54,731 nucleotides of DNA. Origin: Candidatus Alistipes intestinigallinarum. Its GTDB lineage: Bacteria > Bacteroidota > Bacteroidia > Bacteroidales > Rikenellaceae. Each line of letters begins with the position of its first letter. The first letter of the stretch is position 1. Location of the stretch: the NCBI GenBank assembly GCA_019115745.1, contig DXDA01000066.1, positions 1-54,731 of the forward strand. The letters are read 5' to 3'. Shown piece after piece: positions 42,374-50,782 of the stretch. The translations under genes were made by a program, and so were the position numbers. The notes under the pieces are model-generated. The model did not search any database. It was not told the origin of the DNA and was given only the letters and a program-made list of their open reading frames with translations.

Positions 42374-42448
42374 GGTAGCGGGAGGAGGACTCGAACCTCC
42401 GGCCTTCGGGTTATGAGCCCGACGAGCTACCAACTGCTCCATCCCGCG
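42373..42448 (-). tRNA. Initiator tRNA-fMet (anticodon CAU)
   Basis: A 76-nt tRNA with CCA encoded. The anticodon stem carries the three consecutive G-C pairs (CGGG/CCCG around CUCAUAA) typical of initiators. Position 1 is C and position 72 is U, so the first pair is open as in initiators, although C1-U72 replaces the familiar C1-A72. The other acceptor pairs are intact. Confidence 0.93.
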
Positions 42449-42541
42449 ATATATCTTCCGTGCCCTCTTCCAACCGCTTCCCAAAGCAACCGCTTCCAAA
42501 CCGGTCGGCCTCATCGGGCCTCTTTATCGCTTTTGCGTGTG

Positions 42542-42573
42542 CAAAGATAAGTCAAATATTTCTTTCTTCCAAA
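42542..42573 (-). promoter_or_regulatory. Promoter of the initiator tRNA
   Basis: On the minus strand TTTG (plus 42573-42570), a 20-nt spacer and TATCTTTG (plus 42549-42542) match both boxes exactly. A leader of about 85 nt precedes the tRNA. Confidence 0.75.
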
Positions 42574-42643
42574 TCAAAATCCGTCCGAAACCCGGTCCGG
42601 CAGTGCATACGCCCTTTTTATCAGACGCTTACACCGAAAAAAA

Positions 42644-44425
42644 TTATTTCAGGGCCCCGGCTACGATCTCCGCCAGATCGCGCACTTCGCCCTTCGTTCC
42701 GCGGCCGATCGCCTTCTTGCAGAGCGGGCAGGCCGTCACGATCACCTCGGCACCCGTAGCCTCCAGCTCCCCGGCTACCGCACGCGCAATCTGTACCTGC
42801 TGGCCGTCCGAAATCGCCGTATTGGCCACCGACGATCCGCAGCACAAGGCATTCTCGCGCGTCGAGGCCGGTTCCAACAACTCGCCCACCGCCTCGATCA
42901 CGGCCCGGGGCTCGTCGTAAATCCCGCTTCCGCGCCCCAGTTCGCAGGGGTCGTGGTACGTGAAGCGCGTCGTCCCGTGCTCGGGCTTCAGGCGCCCGGC
43001 GCGGATCAACCGCAGGATATACTCCGAATGGTGAAGCACCTCGATGCCCGGCAGGTCGTAATCCTCGCGGAAGACCTTCAGACAGATCGGGCACGACGTC
43101 ACGAGCGTCGTAATGCCGTGTTTGCGGAAGAGATCGGCGTTGTATTTCATCATCTTGCGCGCGGAATCGGTCTCCCCGGCGAGCTTGAGCGGACGCCCGC
43201 AGCAGACCCCGCCCTCGCGGTCGGCCCACCAGACCTCCTCGCCCGCCGCCTCGAAGATCGTCGACATGGCCGTCAGCGTCCGGGGCGTGAGCAGCGTCAT
43301 ACAGCCGGCAAAGTAGCCCACCTTGCCCTCGCCCGACGAGCGGTCCAGCCCCGCAAAATAGCCGTAACGGCGTTCGTCGGGGACGTTGTGCATCCGGTCC
43401 CGGGAGTTGAGGCGCAGCGTGTTGAGGTCGATGTTCACCGGGCAGCGCTCCACGCAGCGCCCGCACATCAGGCAGTTGTCGGCCACCTGAAGCCGCAGAT
43501 GGCCGTAGCGGCGGTCGCGCAGGAAATAGACCGACTGCACGTCGTTGATTCCCAACACACTCTGCAACTGACAGGGGTCGATGCAGATGCCGCAGCGCGA
43601 ACAGGCCTCGATCTGGAAATGGTCGTACGACGACTCCTTCTCGCCGGAGCGGACCCCGTACCGCCGCAGGAAGATCAGCGGAATCTCCGTGAAGATGTGC
43701 ATGTAGCGCGAGAAGGGAAGCGCCACGAAGAAGAGCCCGAGACACGCGGAGTAGAACCACCAGGCGATGGATTCGAGCGTCATGAGCGGCATGACGCCGA
43801 TATGCGCATCCATCCATCCGCCGAGGCCTCCGGTAAGGAATCCCCCGCCGCCGTAGAGGGCGCAGGTGGTGCTTTCGGCCAGCAGTCGCGCCGGGAAGAT
43901 GAACCACAGGGCCGAGAGGGCGATGCGGTCGCCGAGGACGTGCTTCGTCGTGCGGCGCATCCCCATGGCACGCGAGTAGAGCCGCTTGCCCCAGGCCAGC
44001 GCCACGCCCGAAAGGACGAAGAGCAGCAGCAGGTCCATCAGGAAGTCGAACACGGGTTTGTGTTCGAGGCTCGTGGCGAAGTATTTGAAGAAGATGTGGC
44101 CCTGGATCGGCACCCAGCGGAAGCCGAGATAGGCGATCGTCTCGATCCATCCGGTGATGATCAGCAGGAACCACCCGAAGGCGAGCGACATGTGCATATA
44201 GCCCAGCAGGGGGTTGACGCGGAAGATCCGGCGGTGGAGGAGCGATTCGCTCACAACCTCGCCGATCGCCGCAAAGGTGCGCCGCGTGGGCACTCCGCGC
44301 AGGATCCGCAATTTGTCCTCGCGCGGCAGGAACCAGAGCCATCTCCCCCACTTCCACGCCACGATCAGGAACATCAGCGCGGCGCCGAGGATGAACGGCA
44401 GACAGAAAGGTGCGTAGAAAGTCAT
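42644..44425 (-). CDS. Membrane-bound HdrD/HdrE-like fusion, Fe-S oxidoreductase
   Basis: A 593-residue fusion. Five membrane helices (about 4-24, 74-98, 127-145, 168-188, 218-240) resemble the cytochrome b-type subunits HdrE, NarI and QmoC; His 78 and His 243 are possible heme ligands. A ferredoxin-like pair of 4Fe-4S sites follows (CSRCGICIDPC at 275-285 and CLMCGRCVERC at 318-328). Two intact CCG domains come last (Cys 375, 408-409, 445, 448, and Cys 494, 528-529, 566, 569), as in HdrB/HdrD. It is the last gene of a five-gene operon with soluble HdrC-, HdrB- and HdrA-like proteins, and probably links them to menaquinone. Its start is 2 nt from the preceding stop. Confidence 0.82.
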   Translation of the reverse strand: MTFYAPFCLPFILGAALMFLIVAWKWGRWLWFLPREDKLRILRGVPTRRTFAAIGEVVSESLLHRRIFRVNPLLGYMHMSLAFGWFLLIITGWIETIAYLGFRWVPIQGHIFFKYFATSLEHKPVFDFLMDLLLLFVLSGVALAWGKRLYSRAMGMRRTTKHVLGDRIALSALWFIFPARLLAESTTCALYGGGGFLTGGLGGWMDAHIGVMPLMTLESIAWWFYSACLGLFFVALPFSRYMHIFTEIPLIFLRRYGVRSGEKESSYDHFQIEACSRCGICIDPCQLQSVLGINDVQSVYFLRDRRYGHLRLQVADNCLMCGRCVERCPVNIDLNTLRLNSRDRMHNVPDERRYGYFAGLDRSSGEGKVGYFAGCMTLLTPRTLTAMSTIFEAAGEEVWWADREGGVCCGRPLKLAGETDSARKMMKYNADLFRKHGITTLVTSCPICLKVFREDYDLPGIEVLHHSEYILRLIRAGRLKPEHGTTRFTYHDPCELGRGSGIYDEPRAVIEAVGELLEPASTRENALCCGSSVANTAISDGQQVQIARAVAGELEATGAEVIVTACPLCKKAIGRGTKGEVRDLAEIVAGALK

Positions 44426-44427
44426 CG

Positions 44428-44763
44428 TCAGAAATCCCCCAGTTTACGTTTGATCAGCATCACCACGCCCCGGGTGTTGATCCCGCGGGGGCAGACCAGG
44501 CGGCATTTGCCGCACAACATGCACTTGTTCATCTCCTCGTAGGCCCCCTGGTACTCGCCGCGGCGGACGAGCGTGTGGACCTTGCGGAAGTTGAACGACG
44601 TAAGGTTGCCCGCGGTGCAGATCGCCGTGCAGGCCCCGCAGCCGATGCAGGTCTGCAGTTCGGGCATCTCGCGCAGAATCTCGTCGCTCTTGCGGAGGTT
44701 GTTGCGATCGAGATCGATGGCCCGGGGCTTCGAGATCGTATATCCGAAATGGATTGCCGCCAT
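44428..44763 (-). CDS. Ferredoxin-like protein with two 4Fe-4S sites (HdrC-like)
   Basis: A 111-residue protein starting MAAIHFGYTISKPRAIDL (ATG 44763), 2 nt after the HdrA-like stop. It has CIGCGACTAIC and CMLCGKCRLVCP, about 50 residues apart, in the spacing of HdrC. The fourth Cys of the first site is followed by TAG, not Pro, which is slightly unusual. It probably carries electrons between the FAD subunit and the membrane fusion protein. The much longer open frame upstream in this phase is the shadow of the FAD gene. Confidence 0.82.
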   Translation of the reverse strand: MAAIHFGYTISKPRAIDLDRNNLRKSDEILREMPELQTCIGCGACTAICTAGNLTSFNFRKVHTLVRRGEYQGAYEEMNKCMLCGKCRLVCPRGINTRGVVMLIKRKLGDF

Positions 44764-44765
44764 CG

Positions 44766-45773
44766 CTATGCCTCCGTATATCGGACCGCGGCATCGGCCG
44801 CTGCGGTCGCTTCGTTCAACGTCTCGCCGATGCTCTTGGGGGCGGTCACCGCCCCGGCGTAGAAAATGCCGTCGACATTGCTGCAGACATTCCCCAGGAA
44901 GAGGTCGCGCGGCGCCAGGAAGCCGCTCGGCGCCCGGTTCAGCCCGGCCCCCGCGGCCAGTGCGGCGTTGTCGTCGTTGGCCCGCATCCCCACGAGCAGC
45001 ACCAGCATATCGACACTCATGCGCAGCGGACGCCCCGTAAGCGTATCCTCGGCCTTGATCTGCACGCGCCCCTCGATCGTGGGGCTCGCCTCCGAGATCC
45101 GGCCGCGCACGAAGTGGATGTTGTATTTCTGCTGCGCCTCGCGGTACATCTCCTCGTAACCGGGGCCGAACATGCGGATATCCATGTAGAAGTTGAAGAC
45201 GTCGGCCTCGGGGAAGAGCTTCTTCATCTCCATGGCCTGCTTCACGCCCGTGATGCAGCACACCTTCGAGCAGTGCTGCTGGCAGACCTTCTCGTCGCGC
45301 GAGCCGACGCAGTGCAGGAAGGCGATGCGGCGCGGTGCCGTACCGTCGGCCTTGGCCACACGCCCCTCGTTGAGCATCCGCTCGATGTCGACCGACGTGA
45401 AGACGTTGTCGTAGATGCCGTATCCGTACTCCTCCTTGATCGAGGCGTCGAAGAGCGTGAATCCCGAGGCGATCACCACGGCCTCGCCTTCGAGCGTACG
45501 CCCGTCGGCGAGGCGCACGCGCCGGGGCTCCAGCCCCACGACCTCCGTGGAGGTCAGCACCTCGATACCGCACTCATTGATGCGCCGCCGCAGGGCGGTC
45601 AGGACCTCCTCGGCGGGCGTGAACGACGGGAAGAGGACGTGCCAGCCCCGGAGTTTGCCGCCCAGTTCGGGCTCCTTCTCGACAATCACGGGCTCAGCGC
45701 CCTGTTCCGCAAGGCGCAGCGCGGTCTGCATACCCGCCACACCGCCGCCTATGACGATGATTCGTTTCTTCAT
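44766..45773 (-). CDS. HdrA/QmoA-like FAD oxidoreductase subunit
   Basis: A 335-residue flavoprotein. The Rossmann FAD motif GGGVAGMQTAL is at the N-terminus. An HdrA-type cluster motif CVGSRDEKVCQQHCSKVCC lies near residue 155-173, and the C-terminal FAD strand VDGIFYAGAVTAP is present. It lacks the ferredoxin domains of long HdrA proteins, which here are encoded by the next gene. In methanogens and sulfate reducers such flavins split or confurcate electrons; which applies here is unknown. It shares one base with the upstream stop (TAATG). Confidence 0.85.
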   Translation of the reverse strand: MKKRIIVIGGGVAGMQTALRLAEQGAEPVIVEKEPELGGKLRGWHVLFPSFTPAEEVLTALRRRINECGIEVLTSTEVVGLEPRRVRLADGRTLEGEAVVIASGFTLFDASIKEEYGYGIYDNVFTSVDIERMLNEGRVAKADGTAPRRIAFLHCVGSRDEKVCQQHCSKVCCITGVKQAMEMKKLFPEADVFNFYMDIRMFGPGYEEMYREAQQKYNIHFVRGRISEASPTIEGRVQIKAEDTLTGRPLRMSVDMLVLLVGMRANDDNAALAAGAGLNRAPSGFLAPRDLFLGNVCSNVDGIFYAGAVTAPKSIGETLNEATAAADAAVRYTEA

Positions 45774-46861
45774 TACTCTCTGATGTCGTATATCGTGTCC
45801 GTCGGGCAGCAGTTGACCACCGCCGACGCGGGTTTACCGATGTATTTGCCGTTGCGGCCCAGATACTTGGCCGCGGGATCGTATTCGATGCCCATCTTGT
45901 CCAGCAGGGGCTCGACATCGACCTGGTGCATCTGGATGCCCAGTGCCCAGGGGTCGTAGCCCAGCACCAGACCGGCCATCTCCTCGTAGGTCAGCACCGG
46001 AATGCCGTGTCCGTTCTGGCCGTAGGTCGTCCCCTCCATCTCGGCGATGGCGTACTGCCACTTGTCGAGGAACATCGCACACCCCGGGCAGTTCGCCACG
46101 ATGAAGTCGGGCTTGTAGGGGGCCATGCTTTCGAGTTTCTTGTGCGAGTTGGCGATCGAGTAGCCGCGGTTGGCCTGGACCAGATAGTTGCGGAATCCGA
46201 ATCCGCAGCAGTGGCGGCGTTCCGGATAGTCGACCACCTCGCCGCCCCACGACTCGATCATGCCGGCCAGCACGTAGGGGAATTCCGAACCGCCAATCCC
46301 GGATTTCGGAAATATCTTGGCGTAGTGGCAGCCGATGTGCTCGACGACCTTCAGCGGTTCGCCCGTCACGGCGTTGACCAGCCGATGCTTGGCCCGGGCG
46401 GCAATCTCCTCGCGGAAGTGGAACATCACGTCCGACGTATGGGCGACGTTGGCCGGTTTGCGAAACTCGCGGCCCGTGGCCTTGAAGAGATTCTCGCGGG
46501 TCTTCTCCTCCGTCTCGGGGAATTCGTTCCAGGTGGAGAGCACCTCGCAGTAGATCCCGAACGAGGTGATGCACGAGGTGACGAAATTTTCGTACCCGGC
46601 CTCGTCCATCAGCGAGAACTGCCGGGCCACGACCGTCATGATCGTCTCCAGGGGCACGATATCCGAGTGGTAACCGATTCCGGTGCAGGACGAGTGCTTC
46701 GGATCGTCGAGCAGATCCTTGCCCAGATCGTTCTGCAGAATGTCGATAAAGGCCTTTTCGCTGCCCGGGAAGAAGTTCTGCCGGATGCAGCTGCGGGCAT
46801 AGTAATAACGGTCGTCGGCAATCTCCTTCTGATACTCCTGCCAACTTCTGCGCTTCATCAT
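45773..46861 (-). CDS. HdrB-like CCG-domain protein
   Basis: A 362-residue soluble protein of the heterodisulfide-reductase B type. The second CCG set is intact: Cys 178, Cys 218-219 (HCCGFGF), Cys 258 and Cys 261 (CPGCAMF), so a non-cubane 4Fe-4S cluster could bind. The first set is degenerate: SSCTG (Cys 59) stands where CCG would be expected, with Cys 97 downstream. It ends with a possible extra Cys pair (VVNCCPTDTIYD). The gene lies 5 nt after the HdrC-like gene. Confidence 0.83.
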   Translation of the reverse strand: MMKRRSWQEYQKEIADDRYYYARSCIRQNFFPGSEKAFIDILQNDLGKDLLDDPKHSSCTGIGYHSDIVPLETIMTVVARQFSLMDEAGYENFVTSCITSFGIYCEVLSTWNEFPETEEKTRENLFKATGREFRKPANVAHTSDVMFHFREEIAARAKHRLVNAVTGEPLKVVEHIGCHYAKIFPKSGIGGSEFPYVLAGMIESWGGEVVDYPERRHCCGFGFRNYLVQANRGYSIANSHKKLESMAPYKPDFIVANCPGCAMFLDKWQYAIAEMEGTTYGQNGHGIPVLTYEEMAGLVLGYDPWALGIQMHQVDVEPLLDKMGIEYDPAAKYLGRNGKYIGKPASAVVNCCPTDTIYDIRE

Positions 46862-46866
46862 CTCTT

Positions 46867-47574
46867 CTAATAGTGCTCGTTACTGTTGTTGCAGAAGACG
46901 TCCATCATATACTGCTGATCGGCGCCCTCTTCGTAGCCCATTTCGCGGGCCTTGCGGTCGGAGTGTTTCTCGATGGTCTCGAACATCTCGCTGCCGCCGC
47001 TGACATCGAAGATGCGGCGAATCTCATCGAGCGACTCCTCGTCGATGCGGCGCAGGGCTCCGGCCCCGTGGCGCATGTAGACGGGCGAAAACTGCCCGTA
47101 GACCTCCTTGTCGTGGTCGTAGATCCACTGCCAGACGGTTCCCTGTTCAGGGTGGAGTTCGGGTTTGATGAGCCGCGGCACGAGGCAGTAGCCCGTGCGG
47201 AGGATATTCTCACCGATGATGCGTTTCAGGGCGAGCTGCTGGCGGCCCTTCTCGCTCTCGACGAAGAAGCCGAGTTTCTGCGACAGCGTGCGCAGCGCCT
47301 GGATCACATACCCCGGGGTGTTGCCGCGCGGACAGCGCGGGCGGCACGACATGCACTCGCCGCAATACCAGATCGTATCGCTCTTCAACAGGGCCTCGAT
47401 GGCATCGTCATCGCGGGTCTGGACGATCGAGACGATCTGCCGCGGGTCGTAGTTGTAGAACTCGGCCGCGGGACAGACACCCGTGCAGACGCCGCAGTTC
47501 ATGCAGGCGTGCAGTCCTTCGCGCATCCGCACGTCCTCCATCAGCATGTCGAAATACTTTCCCATACCTTCCAT
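46867..47574 (-). CDS. HdrC-like 4Fe-4S dicluster protein
   Basis: A 235-residue iron-sulfur protein, first gene of the Hdr-like operon. Its two clusters are CMNCGVCTGVCP and CGECMSCRPRCP, followed by a helical C-terminal half unique to it. I start it at ATG 47574; ATG 47565 (MGKYFDML) is an alternative. A TACCTTTG element lies 23 nt upstream, inside a perfect palindrome. The longer frame to 47610 runs into that promoter. Confidence 0.85.
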   Translation of the reverse strand: MEGMGKYFDMLMEDVRMREGLHACMNCGVCTGVCPAAEFYNYDPRQIVSIVQTRDDDAIEALLKSDTIWYCGECMSCRPRCPRGNTPGYVIQALRTLSQKLGFFVESEKGRQQLALKRIIGENILRTGYCLVPRLIKPELHPEQGTVWQWIYDHDKEVYGQFSPVYMRHGAGALRRIDEESLDEIRRIFDVSGGSEMFETIEKHSDRKAREMGYEEGADQQYMMDVFCNNSNEHY

Positions 47575-47586
47575 GAAACAAAAAAA

Positions 47587-47605
47587 CCTTTGCACTGCAA
47601 AGGTA
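47587..47605 (-). promoter_or_regulatory. Overlapping promoter and terminator hairpin
   Basis: On the minus strand the -7 element TACCTTTG (plus 47605-47598) runs into the perfect palindrome CCTTTGCA-G-TGCAAAGG (plus 47603-47587), which is followed by seven T. The same bases could end the dfrA operon and start the Hdr-like operon. Confidence 0.55.
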
Positions 47606-47645
47606 GACAATCCGCGCGGGTCGCACGGTGGTATAAATACCTAAT

Positions 47646-48125
47646 TTAACGCCGCTCCCAGCACTCGAAGGTGAAGGGCCAGGGGTACTCCTTGCCGCAG
47701 GGGAACGTTTCGGAGGAGACGAGACGCCACAGCTCCTCGTTCCACTCCGGGAAATGCGTATCTCCCTCATAATCATGAAAAACACGAGTCAGATAGAAGC
47801 GGTCGGCACGGGGCAGCGCTTCGGCATAGATCTGGGCCCCGCCGATGATGAAGACCTCCACGTCTCCGGGAAACAGCGCCAGCGCCTCGTCGAGCGAATG
47901 GACCACCCGACAGCCGGGAATCTCCAGCTCCTGCCGTGAGACGACCACATTGGTGCGGTTCGGGAGGGGACGTCCGAGCGACTCGTAGGTCTTGCGCCCC
48001 ATGACGACGGGATGCCCCGAGGTGAGGGCCTTGAAGTGTTTCAGATCCTCGGAGATGTGCCACAGGAGCGCATTCCTGTCGCCGATAACGCCGTTTTGGG
48101 CAACGGCCACGATGATGCTTGTCAT
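47646..48125 (-). CDS. dfrA: Dihydrofolate reductase
   Basis: It reduces dihydrofolate with NADPH, regenerating the folate that ThyA oxidises. The 159-residue protein has the IIVAVAQNGVIGDRNALLWH start (Asn/Leu/Trp active-site segment with the Met20-type loop), VVMGRKTYESLGRPLPNRTN and a C-terminal EVFIIGGAQIY. I start it at ATG 48125, which overlaps the stop of the GT8 gene (ATGA). It is the last gene of the thyA row. Confidence 0.95.
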   Translation of the reverse strand: MTSIIVAVAQNGVIGDRNALLWHISEDLKHFKALTSGHPVVMGRKTYESLGRPLPNRTNVVVSRQELEIPGCRVVHSLDEALALFPGDVEVFIIGGAQIYAEALPRADRFYLTRVFHDYEGDTHFPEWNEELWRLVSSETFPCGKEYPWPFTFECWERR

Positions 48126-49105
48126 TCCCAATAACTTTTTTTGAATCCCACGGCCTTACACAACCGCCGCCTGAAGCGTTTCCATTTCGAGGGTTTCGGT
48201 CTCCGTTCGGCCCACGCCAACATGGTACAGATGGCATCCTGCGCCTGGAAATACTCCTTGGGATCAAAGACCGCAGAGCGGCGGTAGCAGGCCCACCAAT
48301 AGTCGTAACGCGGGCAGAAACTCTTCCACGGCTTCGGGCCCGAATAGTGCAGAGTTCCCGACCGTTCGGCCGCCTCGATCTCGGAACGATGGGCCTCCCG
48401 GAAAGAGACCGCCGCAGGCCCCGCATAGCTCCACATATAATGGGAGTAAGTGTAGTTCCAACGCATCGGCAGGAGTTCGATCCGCCCTCGACAGACGATA
48501 TTGAGGATATCCTGATCCTGATAAATATACTGTTTGCCGGCGTGCTCCAGGAAACGGGGCACAATCCCCTCCTCACGCATGGCCTGCAGGTTCAAGACCA
48601 GAAATCCCCCGTTGACATAGGTCTGCAAGTCGCAACCGATCGAAAGCAGGTAATTATTCACCCGTTGGCAATCTTCGCCTTGCAAGAATTCGTTCATCTC
48701 CCGCACACCGGCCACCAGCTCCCCGCCGGTGCACGCCTCCGCATAGAGATCGGACAAGTCGTCTCGGAAAATCATGTCCACATCGGCATAGATCATCCGG
48801 TCATACTTCGGAAAGAGATCGGGCATCAGCAGACGGTAATAAGAAGCAATGGTGATACCCCGAATTTCATAGGCCGAAGCAAAGGCTTCTCGAACATCGA
48901 CGAAGGTCAGAGAACAGCGGTCCGAACAGCGTTCGACACAACGCACCTTCTCTCGCATCGCATCATCGAGCCCGGCGGCATTGCACAACACGAAGAGTTC
49001 ATAAAACGTGTCGGAACGGGCACTCTCCAACAACGAGGTCACACACACCACAAAAGGCGTGACCACATTACGATCAATACTGAAAACGACAGGGATCTTT
49101 CGCAT
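48122..49105 (-). CDS. Glycosyltransferase family 8 protein
   Basis: A 327-residue cytoplasmic glycosyltransferase. The GT-A fold starts at IPVVFSIDRNVVTPFVVCV, the metal-binding DxD lies in YADVDMIF (about residue 107), the YVNGGFLVLNLQ segment is typical of GT8, and a basic C-terminal tail (SKWKRFRRRLCKAVGFKK) suggests membrane association. GT8 enzymes of Gram-negatives usually add sugars to LPS or glycans. The start is ATG 49105, 13 nt after thyA. It separates thyA from dfrA. Confidence 0.9.
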   Translation of the reverse strand: MRKIPVVFSIDRNVVTPFVVCVTSLLESARSDTFYELFVLCNAAGLDDAMREKVRCVERCSDRCSLTFVDVREAFASAYEIRGITIASYYRLLMPDLFPKYDRMIYADVDMIFRDDLSDLYAEACTGGELVAGVREMNEFLQGEDCQRVNNYLLSIGCDLQTYVNGGFLVLNLQAMREEGIVPRFLEHAGKQYIYQDQDILNIVCRGRIELLPMRWNYTYSHYMWSYAGPAAVSFREAHRSEIEAAERSGTLHYSGPKPWKSFCPRYDYWWACYRRSAVFDPKEYFQAQDAICTMLAWAERRPKPSKWKRFRRRLCKAVGFKKSYWE

Positions 49106-49118
49106 GACTTTTCCGGGA

Positions 49119-50012
49119 TTAAAACGACATCGGGGCCTTGATCGCCGGCCAGGGATCGTACCCTTCGAGCGTGAAATCCGCATACCGGAAATCGAATACC
49201 GACTTGACATCGGGATTCAGCCGCATCGTCGGCAGCGGACGCGGTTCGCGCCGCAACTGTTCGGCGGCCTGCTCCAGATGGTTCAGATAGAGGTGCGTAT
49301 CGCCCAGCGTATGTACGAACTCCCCGGGGCGCAGGCCGCAGCTCTGGGCCATCATCATCGTGAGCAGCGCATAGGAGGCGATGTTGAAGGGTACGCCCAG
49401 GAACGTGTCGGCACTCCGCTGATAGAGCTGGCACGACAGCCGTCCCTCGGCCACGTAGAACTGGAACAGCACATGGCACGGCGGCAGGGCCATCTGCGCA
49501 ATCTCCGGGACGTTCCACGCCGATACCACGATGCGCCGCGACTCGGGATTCGTGCGGATCAGCTCCTGGGCCTCGGCAATCTGATCCACCACCCCGCCGT
49601 CGGGCCGCGGCCACGAACGCCACTGATAACCGTAGACATGGTTCAGATCCCCGAAGCGGTATCCGTCGATGGGCGACTCCTCTCCGGCCGCGGCCAGGAA
49701 AGCCTCGCGGTCGAGCGGCAACACGCCCTCCCGCACGCAGCGTTCGTTATAGTAACGAAAAGCGTCGTTGTCCCAGATGTGGACCCCGTTTTCGACCAGG
49801 TATTTTATATTGGTATCCCCATTCAGGAACCACAGCAGTTCATGGATCACCCCCTTCAGAAAGACCCGTTTGGTGGTCAGCAGCGGGAATCCCGCCTCCA
49901 GATCGAAACGCATCTGATGTCCGAAAACCCCTTTGGTTCCGGTTCCGGTGCGGTCCCCGCGCACGACACCTTCGGTCGTGATCCGGCGCAGCAGGTCGAG
50001 ATATTGTTTCAT
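49119..50012 (-). CDS. thyA: Thymidylate synthase
   Basis: ThyA methylates dUMP to dTMP with methylene-tetrahydrofolate. The 297-residue protein has the phosphate-binding RGDRTGTGT near residue 20, the catalytic Cys in [12 protein letters not shown] and the dUMP-binding [12 protein letters not shown]. It is about 30 residues longer than the E. coli enzyme because of an insertion at about residues 90-120 ([17 protein letters not shown]), as found in some other bacteria. The start overlaps the lpxH stop (ATGA). Confidence 0.97.
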   Translation of the reverse strand: MKQYLDLLRRITTEGVVRGDRTGTGTKGVFGHQMRFDLEAGFPLLTTKRVFLKGVIHELLWFLNGDTNIKYLVENGVHIWDNDAFRYYNERCVREGVLPLDREAFLAAAGEESPIDGYRFGDLNHVYGYQWRSWPRPDGGVVDQIAEAQELIRTNPESRRIVVSAWNVPEIAQMALPPCHVLFQFYVAEGRLSCQLYQRSADTFLGVPFNIASYALLTMMMAQSCGLRPGEFVHTLGDTHLYLNHLEQAAEQLRREPRPLPTMRLNPDVKSVFDFRYADFTLEGYDPWPAIKAPMSF

Positions 50013-50782
50013 GCTTCGAGATTTTTCAAGGTCAGTTCGCCACGGTCGTCCAGCACGGCATAGGCGGGGTTCTTCTCCCAGCAGCCGAGGTTCACAACGT
50101 GCAGCGCCCCATCGCGGAAATCGCGCGCGAAGTGCATGTGCCCGAAAACAAAGTGATCGACATGATGCTCGGCGGCATACTCCCGGGCATAGGCGATGAG
50201 CGGTTCGGTGAGCGAGGCGTCGAACCCGCCTCCCGTGCCCTCGCGCCGCGCCTTTTCATCGGCGGCATTGTGGCTTTTGCGCGACTTCCCGCTCCACCAG
50301 TGGCCGAATTTCAACGCCAGATCGGGGTGCAGCCCCCACGAAAAGAGCCGCTTCAGCGTCCGCGAGCGGAAGCCGCGGTTCAGGAGTTTCAACAACGGCT
50401 GCCCGTCGATCTTCATGTTGTCGCCGTGAGCCACGAAGACCTGACGGCCGTGGAGCGTCAGCAGTTGCGGCGCGGTGTAGATCTCGATGCCGCATTCGCG
50501 CGTGAGGTAATCACCGACCCACATGTCGTGGTTCCCCGTGAAGAAGACCACACGGATGCCGCGGTCGGCGAGTTCGGCGAGTTTGCCCAGCGTGCGGACA
50601 AAACCCTTGGGCACCACGCGCCGGTATTCGAACCAGAAGTCGAAGATGTCCCCCACGAGAAAGATCGCCTCCGCATCGCGTGCCGCGTCGTCGAGCCACG
50701 CCACGAACCGCCGTTCGGTCTCCCGGGCCGCGGCGTCGCCACCCGCCCCGAGGTGCACGTCGGAAGCGAAATAGATCCTCAT
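50009..50782 (-). CDS. lpxH: UDP-2,3-diacylglucosamine diphosphatase
   Basis: LpxH cleaves UDP-2,3-diacylglucosamine to lipid X and UMP in lipid A synthesis. The 257-residue metallophosphoesterase has all metal ligands: DVHLG (Asp 8, His 10), GDIFDFW, GNHDMW, a middle His in VAHGDN, and FGHMH. The acyl-binding helical insertion lies between about residues 120 and 180. It overlaps its upstream and downstream genes by 4 nt each. Confidence 0.94.
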   Translation of the reverse strand: MRIYFASDVHLGAGGDAAARETERRFVAWLDDAARDAEAIFLVGDIFDFWFEYRRVVPKGFVRTLGKLAELADRGIRVVFFTGNHDMWVGDYLTRECGIEIYTAPQLLTLHGRQVFVAHGDNMKIDGQPLLKLLNRGFRSRTLKRLFSWGLHPDLALKFGHWWSGKSRKSHNAADEKARREGTGGGFDASLTEPLIAYAREYAAEHHVDHFVFGHMHFARDFRDGALHVVNLGCWEKNPAYAVLDDRGELTLKNLEA

